From Enterobacter ludwigii (GTDB lineage Bacteria; Pseudomonadota; Gammaproteobacteria; Enterobacterales; Enterobacteriaceae): DNA of 64,000 nt. The stretch covers positions 868,001 through 932,000 of the forward strand of contig NZ_CP017279.1 in the NCBI RefSeq assembly GCF_001750725.1, in the 5' to 3' direction. Below, in pieces: positions 27,701 through 36,201 of the stretch. The position numbers and the translations under genes are program-made. The notes below the pieces were generated by a model that had not been told where the DNA came from, searched no databases, and was given only the letters and a program-made list of their open reading frames with translations. Within the stretch, counting starts at the first letter, position 1. Each line of letters starts with the position of its first letter.

Positions 27701-28755
27701 CGCGGATAGAGCTCTTCCATCACCCGGTCGTACTGCGCACGGCTGTAGCGCGGATGCAGGGCCGAGAGCTTGATGGAGATCCCCGGGCCTTCATAAATAC
27801 CACGACCGTTTGACGCTTTACCAATGGCGTGAATCGCCTGCTGGTAAGAGACCATATAAGCCTGCGCGTCGGCGGCGGTCAGAGCCGCTTCACCCAGCAT
27901 GTCGTAAGAGTAGCGGAAACCTTTATCTTCGAGCTTACGGGCGTTGGCCAGCGCTTCCGCGATGGTTTCGCCGGTAACAAACTGCTCGCCCATCAGGCGC
28001 ATCGCCATATCCACACCTTTGCGGATCAGCGGTTCACCGCTCTTGCCGATGATGCGGTTCAGGGAGCGGGAGAGGTTGGCTTCGTTATGGGTCGAGACCA
28101 GTCGGCCGGTAAACAGCAGGCCCCAGGTCGCCGCGTTGACGAACAGCGACGGGCTGCGGCCAATGTGTGACTGCCAGTTACCGTTGCTGATTTTGTCGCG
28201 GATCAGTGCGTCACGGGTGGCTTTGTCAGGAATACGCAACAGCGCTTCCGCCAGACACATCAGCGCTACGCCCTCCTGAGAGGAGAGGGAAAACTCCTGC
28301 AGCAGCCCCTGTACCATTCCGGCGCGGCCGGTGGCATTTTTCTGGTTACGCAGTTTGTCGGCAAGCTGATACGCCAGGCTGTGCGCCTGAGAGGCAATGG
28401 CTTCTGGCAGACGGGCCTGCTCCAGCAGCATCGGTACGGCGTCGGTTTCGGCACGACGGTAAGCACCGGTAATGGCGGCGCGACTGACCGACTGAGGCAG
28501 GATCTGCTCGGCGAATTCAAGGAACGGCTGATGGTTTTCGTCAGCAGCGGCGGAAACCTCATCACTTTCATTGGCTGCACCCGCCAGCAGCGCGGGCAGC
28601 TCTGGCAGCCCCTCATCGCTTTCGAGTCTTTCGAGGTAGTTAAAAATCGCCTGCTTGATTAGCCAGTGCGGCGTGCGGTCAATGCGGGTTGCTGCGGTCT
28701 TAATCCGTTCGCGGGTTGCGTCATCCAGCTTAACCCCCATGGTGGTCATACCCAT
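24793..28755 (-). CDS. putA: Trifunctional proline utilisation protein PutA
   Basis: Proline dehydrogenase, pyrroline-5-carboxylate dehydrogenase and transcriptional repressor in one polypeptide of 1320 aa, the E. coli length. N-terminal ribbon-helix-helix MGVKLDDATRERIKTAATRI binds DNA; the PRODH barrel covers about 260-610 (RLMIRLVKGAYWDSEIKRAQ); the aldehyde dehydrogenase half follows from about 650, with catalytic Cys near 917 in SAGQRCSALR. Membrane-associated when reducing FAD, cytoplasmic repressor otherwise. Start at 28755 chosen by the RHH domain; the frame extends to 28989 through the regulatory region and is rejected. Divergent from putP. Confidence 0.97.
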   Translation of the reverse strand: MGMTTMGVKLDDATRERIKTAATRIDRTPHWLIKQAIFNYLERLESDEGLPELPALLAGAANESDEVSAAADENHQPFLEFAEQILPQSVSRAAITGAYRRAETDAVPMLLEQARLPEAIASQAHSLAYQLADKLRNQKNATGRAGMVQGLLQEFSLSSQEGVALMCLAEALLRIPDKATRDALIRDKISNGNWQSHIGRSPSLFVNAATWGLLFTGRLVSTHNEANLSRSLNRIIGKSGEPLIRKGVDMAMRLMGEQFVTGETIAEALANARKLEDKGFRYSYDMLGEAALTAADAQAYMVSYQQAIHAIGKASNGRGIYEGPGISIKLSALHPRYSRAQYDRVMEELYPRLKSLTLLARQYDIGINIDAEEADRLEISLDLLEKLCFEPELAGWNGIGFVIQAYQKRCPFVIDYLIDLASRSRRRLMIRLVKGAYWDSEIKRAQMEGLEGYPVYTRKVYTDVSYLACAKKLLGVPNLIYPQFATHNAHTLAAIYSLAGQNYYPGQYEFQCLHGMGEPLYEQVTGKVADGKLNRPCRIYAPVGTHETLLAYLVRRLLENGANTSFVNRIADTTLPLDELVADPVQAVEKMAAQEGQIGLPHPKIPLPRELYGKGRVNSAGLDLANEHRLASLSSALLNSALQKWQAKPILEQPVADGEMQPVINPAEPKDIVGYVREATEAEVDQALDSAVNNAPIWFATPPQERGAILERAAVLMEDQMQSLIGILVREAGKTFSNAIAEVREAVDFLHYYAGQVRDDFDNETHRPLGPVVCISPWNFPLAIFTGQIAAALAAGNSVLAKPAEQTPLIAAQGINILLEAGVPAGVIQLLPGRGETVGAKLTADNRVRGVMFTGSTEVASLLQRNIATRLDAQGRPTPLIAETGGMNAMIVDSSALTEQVVVDVLASAFDSAGQRCSALRVLCLQDDVADHTLKMLRGAMAECRMGNPGRLTTDIGPVIDAEAKANIENHIQTMRAKGRPVFQAVRENSEDAREWQTGTFVPPTLIELASFDELKKEVFGPVLHVVRYNRNNLNELIEQINASGYGLTLGVHTRIDETIAQVTGSAKVGNLYVNRNMVGAVVGVQPFGGEGLSGTGPKAGGPLYLYRLLANRPDNALGVTLARQDAERPVDAQLKAVLTQPLEALITWAETRPELRAVAQQYGELAQAGTQRLLPGPTGERNTWTLMPRERVLCVADNEQDALVQLAAAAATGCEVLWPEDALHRDLAKQLPKAVSARIHFAKPDALLTQPFDAVIYHGDSDQLRELCEQVAARSGAIVSVQGFARGETNLLLERLYVERSLSVNTAAAGGNASLMTIG

Positions 28756-28813
28756 GCCAAAGCTCCTGTTGTTCTGTCGTCGTGTGCTATCGATAGCGTG
28801 AAATATCCACCAT

Positions 28814-28990
28814 GTTGCAACTTTGTGCAACCGTGTTAAATGTGACCTGGTTTGCAACCCAGAAAATGAATGGATTGTTAAGAGATGGTTAGCTGGAAAA
28901 AAGTGCTGGCTTCTGGATGAGAGGCCTGTTTTTATGCGGGACTTAACACTTTTAAAAGGTGCAACCCGTAAAAGCGTGAGCGAGTGCAAC
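28814..28990. promoter_or_regulatory. PutA operator cluster (five GTTGCA boxes)
   Basis: GTTGCA at 28814-28819 and its complement TGCAAC at 28826-28831, 28853-28858, 28960-28965 and 28985-28990. GTTGCA is the core recognised by the PutA ribbon-helix-helix in E. coli. The whole putA-putP gap (28756-29178, 423 nt) holds no gene. Confidence 0.8.
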
Positions 28991-29178
28991 CTATACGAAA
29001 GACGTATAAAACCAGGGATGAATTTGATGTAAATGCAGTGTTAAATCGTTTGTGTGCGAGCACTGCTTACGGCAGGATACGCGCGGCCAACAGAAACACA
29101 TACACACATCACTACGTTCCGGTGATGACATAACAAGGCAACCCGGACGGTTGTCGCTCGACATTTTGGAGAATTTGA

Positions 29179-30687
29179 ATGGCAATTAGCACACCGATGC
29201 TGGTGACATTTCTCGTTTATATATTTGGCATGATCCTGATAGGGTTTTTGGCATGGCGTTCAACAAAGAACTTTGACGACTACATTCTGGGCGGGCGTAG
29301 CTTAGGGCCGATGGTCACCGCACTCTCTGCGGGCGCGTCCGACATGAGCGGCTGGCTGCTGATGGGTCTGCCGGGGGCGATTTTCATCTCCGGTATTTCT
29401 GAAAGCTGGATCGCCATTGGCCTGACCGTCGGGGCATGGATCAACTGGAAGTTGGTTGCAGGCCGTCTGCGCGTGCATACCGAAGCCAACAACAATGCGT
29501 TGACCCTGCCGGATTACTTCACCGGACGCTTTGAAGATAACAGCCGCGTGCTGCGCATTATCTCTGCGCTGGTTATCCTCGTGTTCTTCACCATCTATTG
29601 TGCCTCTGGCATTGTGGCCGGTGCGCGCCTGTTCGAAAGCACCTTCGGCATGAGCTATGAAACGGCGCTGTGGGCTGGTGCTGCGGCAACCATTCTCTAT
29701 ACCTTCGTGGGCGGTTTCCTGGCCGTAAGCTGGACTGACACCGTGCAGGCGAGCCTGATGATCTTCGCTCTGATCCTGACGCCAGTCATTGTCATCTTCA
29801 CCGTCGGCGGCTTTGCTGATTCGCTGGAAGTGATTAAGCAGAAGAGCATTGAAAACGTCGACATGCTGAAAGGGCTGAACTTTGTCGCCATCGTTTCGCT
29901 GATGGGCTGGGGTCTGGGCTACTTCGGTCAGCCGCACATTCTGGCGCGCTTCATGGCCGCTGACTCTCACCACACGATTGTTCATGCCCGTCGTATCAGT
30001 ATGACGTGGATGATCCTCTGCCTGGCGGGTGCCTGTGCGGTTGGTTTCTTCGGCATCGCTTACTTCAACAATAACCCGGCGCAGGCAGGTGCAGTAAACC
30101 AGAACGCCGAACGTGTGTTCATCGAACTGGCGGGCATTCTGTTCAACCCGTGGATTGCCGGTATTCTGCTCTCCGCGATCCTGGCGGCCGTGATGTCCAC
30201 CCTGAGCTGCCAGCTGCTGGTCTGCTCAAGTGCAATCACCGAAGACCTCTACAAAGCGTTCCTGCGTAAAGATGCGAGCCAGAAAGAGCTGGTATGGGTG
30301 GGGCGTTTCATGGTGCTGGTGGTGGCCTTAATCGCCATTGCGCTGGCGGCAAACCCTGAGAACCGCGTGCTGGGCCTGGTAAGCTACGCGTGGGCGGGCT
30401 TTGGTGCGGCGTTTGGTCCGGTGGTGCTCTTCTCGGTGCTGTGGTCGCGCATGACCCGCAACGGCGCGCTGGCGGGGATGATTATCGGTGCGCTTACCGT
30501 TATCGTCTGGAAGCAGTTCGCCTGGCTCGGTCTGTACGAAATTATCCCGGGCTTCATCTTCGGCAGTATCGGCATTGTGGTGTTCAGCCTGCTGGGTAAA
30601 GCGCCTTCTGCCTCAATGCAGAAACGTTTTGCTGAAGCAGACGCACACTATCACACTGCACCGCCGTCTAAGCTGCAGGCTGAGTAA
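29179..30687 (+). CDS. putP: Sodium/proline symporter PutP
   Basis: SSS-family Na+/proline symporter (502 aa, E. coli length) with about 13 membrane helices. N-terminal WRSTKNFDDYILGGRSLGP and the Na+-site region SAGASDMSGWLLMGLPGA are diagnostic. Upstream sequence TTTTGGAGAATTTGA provides the ribosome site. Divergent from putA and repressed by it. Terminator at 30705-30735. Confidence 0.97.
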   Translation: MAISTPMLVTFLVYIFGMILIGFLAWRSTKNFDDYILGGRSLGPMVTALSAGASDMSGWLLMGLPGAIFISGISESWIAIGLTVGAWINWKLVAGRLRVHTEANNNALTLPDYFTGRFEDNSRVLRIISALVILVFFTIYCASGIVAGARLFESTFGMSYETALWAGAAATILYTFVGGFLAVSWTDTVQASLMIFALILTPVIVIFTVGGFADSLEVIKQKSIENVDMLKGLNFVAIVSLMGWGLGYFGQPHILARFMAADSHHTIVHARRISMTWMILCLAGACAVGFFGIAYFNNNPAQAGAVNQNAERVFIELAGILFNPWIAGILLSAILAAVMSTLSCQLLVCSSAITEDLYKAFLRKDASQKELVWVGRFMVLVVALIAIALAANPENRVLGLVSYAWAGFGAAFGPVVLFSVLWSRMTRNGALAGMIIGALTVIVWKQFAWLGLYEIIPGFIFGSIGIVVFSLLGKAPSASMQKRFAEADAHYHTAPPSKLQAE

Positions 30688-30704
30688 TCTTCGCTGATAG
30701 TCAG

Positions 30705-30735
30705 GCCGGGTAAGCGCGCGCTACCCGGCTTTTTT
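30705..30735 (+). terminator. Terminator of putP
   Basis: GCCGGGTA-9 nt-TACCCGGC followed by TTTTTT. Confidence 0.88.
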
Positions 30736-30797
30736 CTTGCCAAAATCCGCAATTTACGATGATATCGCTGTGCTTATAACAATGAGGATAGCGAAGC

Positions 30798-31217
30798 ATG
30801 ACAATCAAAACAGGGGTAATGGCAGCGGCATTATTGATGCTGGCGGGCTGCAGTGTGCCGTCGCAACACGCGGCGATGGAGACCTGCAAAGCGGATAACC
30901 AGATGCAGCAAACCACGCTCTATTTCGGGCTAAACCGTCCCGCAGGGGCGCAAATCACCACCGGCGAGTGGCAGCAGTTCGTTGACCAGGACGTGACGCC
31001 GCGTTTTCGCGATGGCCTGACGGTCTTTGATGCGCGTGGGCAGTGGCTGGGTAACGACGGGAAAGTGGCGCGTGAACCGAGCAAGGCGCTTATGCTGATC
31101 CACGGTAAAGATGCGCAGAGCGAGAAGAATATTGAAGCGTTGCGCGGTATTTATAAATCACGCTTCGCGCAGGAGTCGGTGATGCGAGTCGATCAGCCGG
31201 TGTGCGTGCAGTTTTAA
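30798..31217 (+). CDS. DUF3574-type lipoprotein
   Basis: Predicted lipoprotein (139 aa): signal MTIKTGVMAAALLMLAGCSV with lipobox LAGC, Cys18 lipidated; Ser at +2 suggests the outer membrane. The rest is a small soluble domain with LYFGLNRPAGAQITTGEWQQ and FVDQDVTPRFRDGLTVFDA, which I associate with DUF3574. Function unknown. Not present at this place in E. coli K-12. Confidence 0.8.
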   Translation: MTIKTGVMAAALLMLAGCSVPSQHAAMETCKADNQMQQTTLYFGLNRPAGAQITTGEWQQFVDQDVTPRFRDGLTVFDARGQWLGNDGKVAREPSKALMLIHGKDAQSEKNIEALRGIYKSRFAQESVMRVDQPVCVQF

Positions 31218-31218
31218 T

Positions 31219-31244
31219 GAAAAACGGCGGGAGAACCCGCCGTT
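31219..31244 (-). terminator. Terminator of the nucleoside transporter gene
   Basis: AACGGCGGG-4 nt-CCCGCCGTT; on the minus strand it is followed by TTTTTC. Also lies at the end of the convergent lipoprotein gene. Confidence 0.78.
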
Positions 31245-31249
31245 ATCGC

Positions 31250-32434
31250 TTACAGCACCAGTCCTGCAAAGCTGGCGGACAGTAAACTGACCAGCGTCGC
31301 GCCATACACCAGACGTAAGCCAAAACGCGATACCACGTTCCCCTGTTGCTCGTTCAGGCCTTTGATCGCCCCGGCCACAATGCCGATAGAGGCAAAGTTA
31401 GCGAACGACACCAGGAAAACGGACAAAATGCCCAGTCCGCGTGGTGACATCTGATGCGCAATTTTTTGCAGCTCAATCATTGCCACAAATTCATTTGCGA
31501 CCAGCTTGGTTGCCATAATACTGCCGGCATTCAACGCGTCGCTCAGCGGAATACCAACCAGCCATGCCAGCGGGTAAAATACATAGCCCAGGATCTGCTG
31601 GAAGCTCATACCAAATACGCTGGAGAAGAGGGCGTTAACGGCGCTAATAAGGGCAATAAAGCCAATCAGCATCGCCAGAATAATCATCGCCACTTTAAAA
31701 CCGGCCAGAATATACTCGCCAAGCATTTCGAAGAAGCTCTGGGACTCGTGCAGCTTTTCAAGCTTGATGTCCGGCTCTGCTTCCGGGCGCGCCGGGTTGA
31801 TAATGGAGAGAATAATAAAGGTGCTGAACATGTTCAGGATGAGCGCGGCAACGACAAATTTGGCGTCGAGCATGGTCATATAGGCACCGACAATCGACAG
31901 AGATACCGTCGACATGGCCGTGGCCGCCATGGTGAAGAGACGACGAGAGGAGAGGTCGCCCAGTACACCCTTGTAGGCAATAAAGTTTTCAGACTGTCCG
32001 AGGATCAGCGAGCTCACCGCGTTGAACGATTCCAGCTTACCCATGCCATTCAGTTTTGACAGCAGTGTCCCGATCACCCGAATAAAAATCGGCAGAATTC
32101 GCCAGTGCTGAAGAATACCAATCAGTGCGGAGATAAAAATAATCGGGCAAAGTACGCCGAGGAAAATGAACGCCAGTCCTTTTTCACCCATCCCGCCAAA
32201 GACGAAATTGGTGCCTTCAGCCGCGAATTTCAGCAGTGACTCAAAGAATCCCGAGACATATTTAATAATGAACAGCCCGCTTTCGGCATGCAGGAAAAAG
32301 AACGCCAGGGCTATTTCAATGACAATCAGCTGTAAAACAAAACGAATGCGAATTTTTCGGCGGTCGAAACTCACCAGCCAGGCAAGCGCAAGAATAATCA
32401 CCAGCGCCAGCAGGAAATGGATAATGTTAAACAT
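31250..32434 (-). CDS. CNT-family nucleoside transporter (NupC type)
   Basis: Concentrative nucleoside/H+ symporter (394 aa; E. coli NupC has 400). Family motifs: [17 protein letters not shown] near residue 141, [35 protein letters not shown] and [20 protein letters not shown] near the C-terminus. Which paralogue (NupC, NupX, PsuT-like) it corresponds to cannot be decided here. It sits between putP and efeU, where E. coli has no such gene. Confidence 0.9.
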   Translation of the reverse strand: MFNIIHFLLALVIILALAWLVSFDRRKIRIRFVLQLIVIEIALAFFFLHAESGLFIIKYVSGFFESLLKFAAEGTNFVFGGMGEKGLAFIFLGVLCPIIFISALIGILQHWRILPIFIRVIGTLLSKLNGMGKLESFNAVSSLILGQSENFIAYKGVLGDLSSRRLFTMAATAMSTVSLSIVGAYMTMLDAKFVVAALILNMFSTFIILSIINPARPEAEPDIKLEKLHESQSFFEMLGEYILAGFKVAMIILAMLIGFIALISAVNALFSSVFGMSFQQILGYVFYPLAWLVGIPLSDALNAGSIMATKLVANEFVAMIELQKIAHQMSPRGLGILSVFLVSFANFASIGIVAGAIKGLNEQQGNVVSRFGLRLVYGATLVSLLSASFAGLVL

Positions 32435-32609
32435 GGTTAATTTTCAGTTGGTTTTTGAGGCAGATATTTAGCCACAGCCCTGATTAACCGTAAATGGGCA
32501 TTTTCGCTATAACTTATAAACTTAACGATAACGCCAGCAATTATTACCAGGCTGGGTGTTTACAACTCGTCATCAAAACAACACACATTTCGCTTGTTTT
32601 TCTTGCTGG

Positions 32610-32628
32610 CGTAATGATAATCACTATC
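32610..32628. promoter_or_regulatory. Fur box upstream of efeU
   Basis: CGTAATGATAATCACTATC matches 16 of 19 positions of GATAATGATAATCATTATC, 58 nt before efeU. It implies iron repression of efeUOB. Confidence 0.85.
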
Positions 32629-32685
32629 ACAAGAATTTACCTTTCTTTGCATCAGTTGACCGCGATAAACATTTAAGGTGTCGGC

Positions 32686-33519
32686 ATGTTTGTTCCATTT
32701 CTCATTATGTTACGCGAAGGTCTCGAAGCGGCCCTCATCGTCAGCCTCATCGCCAGTTATCTGAAGCGAACCCAGCGTGGACGCTGGATCGGTGTCATGT
32801 GGATTGGGGTATTCCTCGCCGCAGCACTCTGTCTGGGCCTTGGCATTCTTATCAATGAAACCACCGGTGAGTTTCCCCAGAAAGAGCAAGAGTTGTTTGA
32901 AGGGATCGTGGCCGTCATTGCCGTGGTAATCCTCACCTGGATGGTGTTCTGGATGCGTAAAGTGTCCCGCAACGTGAAGGTGCAGCTGGAGCAGGCGGTG
33001 GATAACGCCCTGCAAAAGGGCAATAACCACGGCTGGGCGCTGATCATGATGGTCTTTTTCGCCGTGGCGCGGGAAGGGCTGGAGTCGGTTTTCTTCCTGC
33101 TGGCGGCATTTCAGCAGGATGTGGGGATCTGGCCACCGCTGGGTGCGATGCTGGGTCTGGCCACTGCGGTGGTGCTGGGCTTCCTGCTCTACTGGGGCGG
33201 CATTCGTCTTAACCTGGGTGCATTCTTTAAATGGACCAGCCTGTTTATTCTGCTGGTGGCCGCTGGGCTGGCGGCGGGGGCGATCCGCGCTTTCCACGAA
33301 GCGGGCCTGTGGAATCACTTCCAGGAAGTGGCGTTCGACCTCAGTAACGTGCTCTCAACGCACTCCCTGACCGGTACCTTGCTCGAAGGTATTTTTGGTT
33401 ACCAGGAAACGCCGAGCGTCAGCGAAGTGGCGATGTACTTTATCTATTTGGTTCCGGCGCTGGTGCTGTTTGCCATGCCGCCGCGCACCGGCACTCAGAC
33501 GTCGCGCGTTGCGCCGTAA
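32686..33519 (+). CDS. efeU: Ferrous iron permease EfeU (FTR1 family), intact
   Basis: Inner-membrane iron permease (277 aa) of the EfeUOB system, active at low pH or in aerobic conditions. Seven hydrophobic segments and the two FTR1 iron motifs REGLE at residues 10-14 and 129-133. The frame is uninterrupted, unlike the frameshifted efeU of E. coli K-12. It is followed 42 nt later by efeO. Confidence 0.95.
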   Translation: MFVPFLIMLREGLEAALIVSLIASYLKRTQRGRWIGVMWIGVFLAAALCLGLGILINETTGEFPQKEQELFEGIVAVIAVVILTWMVFWMRKVSRNVKVQLEQAVDNALQKGNNHGWALIMMVFFAVAREGLESVFFLLAAFQQDVGIWPPLGAMLGLATAVVLGFLLYWGGIRLNLGAFFKWTSLFILLVAAGLAAGAIRAFHEAGLWNHFQEVAFDLSNVLSTHSLTGTLLEGIFGYQETPSVSEVAMYFIYLVPALVLFAMPPRTGTQTSRVAP

Positions 33520-33561
33520 TCTGTCTGCATTAGTTACAACATACTTTTAAAGGGAAGAGTC

Positions 33562-34689
33562 ATGGCAATTCAGTTCCGTCGTAGTGCGTTATGCGCAGGC
33601 ATTGCCGCGCTGTTCGCTTCAGCATTTTCCGCCTGGGGCGCGGATGTTCCGCAGGTCAAGGTTTCGGTCAATGATAAGCAGTGCGAGCCAATGACCATCA
33701 CGGTCAACAGCGGCAAAACCCAGTTTATTATTCAGAACCACAGCCAGAAGGCGCTGGAGTGGGAAATCCTGAAAGGCGTCATGGTGGTGGAAGAGCGTGA
33801 AAATATCGCGCCGGGCTTTAGTCAGAAGATGACCGCCAACCTGCAGCCGGGTGAATATGAGATGACCTGCGGGCTGCTGACGAACCCTAAAGGCAAGCTT
33901 ATCGTGAAGGGCAACGCCACGGCGGACGCCGGAAAAGGCACGGCCCTGTTGAGCCTGGGTGATGCGATTACTGCTTATAAAGCGTATGTCATCAAAGAGA
34001 CGGCGGACCTGGCTGCGGGTACCAAAGCCTTCACCGATGCGGTAAAAGCGGGCGATATCGCGAAAGCGAAATCCCTGTATGCGCCAACCCGCCAGCATTA
34101 CGAGCGGATTGAGCCGATTGCCGAGTTGTTCTCTGACCTGGATGGCAGCATTGATGCCCGTGAAGATGATTTTGAGCAAAAAGCAGCCGACCCGAAATTT
34201 ACCGGCTTCCACCGTCTGGAGAAAGCCCTGTTTGGCGATAACACTCTCAAAGGGATGGATAAATATGCCGATCAGCTGAACAGTGACGTGCTTGAGCTGC
34301 AAAAACGCATCAGCGAGCTGGCCTTCCCGCCATCAAAAGTGGTGGGCGGTGCCGCGGGTCTGATTGAAGAAGTGGCGGCCAGTAAAATCAGCGGTGAAGA
34401 AGACCGTTACAGCCACACCGACCTGTGGGACTTCCAGGCGAACGTCGATGGCGCGCAGAAAATTGTCGATCTGCTGCGTCCTCAGCTGCAGAAAGATAAC
34501 AGCGAACTGCTGGCGAAAGTGGATGCCAACTTCAAAAAAGTCGACACCATTCTGGCGAAGTACCGTACCAAAGACGGGTTTGAAACCTACGATAAACTGA
34601 CCGATGCCGACCGTAACGCGCTGAAAGGCCCGATTACCACACTGGCGGAAGATCTCTCCCTGCTGCGTGGCGTACTGGGTCTGGATTAA
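33562..34689 (+). CDS. efeO: Iron-uptake periplasmic protein EfeO
   Basis: Periplasmic component (375 aa) of EfeUOB. Signal peptide [24 protein letters not shown]; a cupredoxin domain follows (about residues 30-120, [20 protein letters not shown]), then an imelysin/M75 domain with the metal motif HRLE at 217-220. Thought to bind and pass iron to EfeU. Five nt before efeB. Confidence 0.95.
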   Translation: MAIQFRRSALCAGIAALFASAFSAWGADVPQVKVSVNDKQCEPMTITVNSGKTQFIIQNHSQKALEWEILKGVMVVEERENIAPGFSQKMTANLQPGEYEMTCGLLTNPKGKLIVKGNATADAGKGTALLSLGDAITAYKAYVIKETADLAAGTKAFTDAVKAGDIAKAKSLYAPTRQHYERIEPIAELFSDLDGSIDAREDDFEQKAADPKFTGFHRLEKALFGDNTLKGMDKYADQLNSDVLELQKRISELAFPPSKVVGGAAGLIEEVAASKISGEEDRYSHTDLWDFQANVDGAQKIVDLLRPQLQKDNSELLAKVDANFKKVDTILAKYRTKDGFETYDKLTDADRNALKGPITTLAEDLSLLRGVLGLD

Positions 34690-34694
34690 GCACG

Positions 34695-35978
34695 ATGAAC
34701 AAGCAGAATGAACACGACGTGGTGGAACCTTCACGTCGTCGATTGTTAAAAGGGGTAGGGGCGCTGGGGGGCGCCCTTGCTCTGGCCGGAGGGTGTCCGG
34801 TGGCGCATGCGGCGAAACCGCAAAGTGCTCCCGGCACGCTGTCACCCAATGCACGCATGGAGACGCAGCCTTTTTATGGCGAGCATCAGTCGGGCATTCT
34901 GACGCCACAGCAGGCCTCCATGATGCTGGTGGCTTTTGATTCGCTGGCAAGCGATAAAGCCGATCTTGAGCGTTTGTTCCGCCTGCTGACGACGCGCATC
35001 GCGTTTCTCACCGCCGGTGGTCCGGCGCCGGACACGCCTAACCCGCGTCTGCCGCCGATGGATTCCGGTATCCTCGGGGCATTTATCGCTCCGGATAACC
35101 TGACGATAACCGTTTCGCTCGGTGAGTCGCTGTTTGATGCGCGCTACGGGCTGGCAAAACAGAAGCCAAAAGCGCTGCAGAAAATGACGCGTTTCCCGAA
35201 TGACTCTCTGGATGCTGCTCTCTGCCACGGCGATCTGCTCCTGCAAATTTGCGCCAACACCCAGGATACGGTGATCCACGCGCTGCGCGACATCATCAAG
35301 CACACGCCGGACCTGCTGAGCGTTCGCTGGAAGCGGGAAGGGTTTATCTCTGACCATGCCGCCCGCAGCAAAGGGAAAGAGACGCCCGTAAACCTGCTGG
35401 GCTTTAAAGACGGCACGGCCAACCCGGACAGCCGTAATGATCCGCTCATGAAAGAGGTGGTCTGGGTGACGGCCGATCAGGGCGAGCCGGCATGGGCTGT
35501 GGGGGGAAGCTATCAGGCGGTGCGGATTATTCAGTTCCACGTGGAGTTCTGGGACCGTACGCCGCTCAAAGAGCAGCAGACGATTTTTGGCCGCGATAAA
35601 CAGAGTGGCGCTCCGCTCGGGATGAAGAACGAGCATGATGTGCCTGACTACGCCAGCGATCCGAATGGCGATGTCATCGCGCTGGACAGCCATATCCGAC
35701 TGGCCAATCCGCGTACCAAAGAGACACAATCCAGCCTGATGATGCGTCGGGGATATAGCTATTCACTTGGCGTAACCAACGCCGGCCAGCTCGATATGGG
35801 GCTGCTGTTTGTCTGCTATCAGCACGACCTGGAGAAGGGCTTCCTGACCGTACAGAAACGCTTAAACGGGGAAGCGCTGGAAGAGTACATTAAACCCATC
35901 GGCGGCGGTTATTTCTTTGCCCTGCCTGGCGCACGCGATCGCAACGCCTATCTCGCTCAAGGGTTGATTGAAGCCTGA
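34695..35978 (+). CDS. efeB: Deferrochelatase/DyP-type peroxidase EfeB
   Basis: Haem-containing dye-decolourising peroxidase (427 aa) exported by Tat. Twin-arginine signal [20 protein letters not shown] near residues 13-32; DyP motif [10 protein letters not shown] (GxxDG) carries the distal Asp, and the proximal haem His is expected in the C-terminal third. Third gene of efeUOB; reported to promote iron extraction from haem or to oxidise Fe2+ in the periplasm. Confidence 0.95.
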   Translation: MNKQNEHDVVEPSRRRLLKGVGALGGALALAGGCPVAHAAKPQSAPGTLSPNARMETQPFYGEHQSGILTPQQASMMLVAFDSLASDKADLERLFRLLTTRIAFLTAGGPAPDTPNPRLPPMDSGILGAFIAPDNLTITVSLGESLFDARYGLAKQKPKALQKMTRFPNDSLDAALCHGDLLLQICANTQDTVIHALRDIIKHTPDLLSVRWKREGFISDHAARSKGKETPVNLLGFKDGTANPDSRNDPLMKEVVWVTADQGEPAWAVGGSYQAVRIIQFHVEFWDRTPLKEQQTIFGRDKQSGAPLGMKNEHDVPDYASDPNGDVIALDSHIRLANPRTKETQSSLMMRRGYSYSLGVTNAGQLDMGLLFVCYQHDLEKGFLTVQKRLNGEALEEYIKPIGGGYFFALPGARDRNAYLAQGLIEA

Positions 35979-36032
35979 TAATTGTCCCTGCGATAATTCG
36001 CGGGGACATTATTTTTTCATATGCCTGTCCTG

Positions 36033-36061
36033 CTGTTATATTTCTGTAATATTCCTGTATG
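36033..36061 (+). promoter_or_regulatory. Pho box with three direct repeats upstream of phoH
   Basis: CTGTTAT (36033), CTGTAAT (36044) and CTGTATG (36055) recur at exact 11-bp spacing, the PhoB-binding pattern (7-bp repeats with 4-bp spacers). Downstream, AGACTG and CAGTCT flank a 16-nt loop. It implies phosphate-starvation control. Confidence 0.85.
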
Positions 36062-36201
36062 AGACTGATTTCCACTGTAGGGACAGTCTTAAAGTTACGT
36101 TCAGGTAAAATAAATGTTGCATTTATGATAACTCCTGATGTACTTAAGATAAGACAGCGGTAGTTCCCGGCAGTGATGCTGAATCACTATGGAGATCGCG
36201 A

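Noticed and set aside
28756..28989. 78-residue N-terminal extension of PutA
   Set aside because: It would translate the regulatory region with the GTTGCA boxes; the ribbon-helix-helix start and the 1320-aa length fix the start at 28755.
29302..29985. 227-residue minus-strand ORF
   Set aside because: Antisense to putP; composition (many His/Gln/Asp) is that of a frame opposite hydrophobic codons.
34842..35729. 295-residue minus-strand ORF
   Set aside because: Antisense to efeB, no ribosome site and no recognisable domain.
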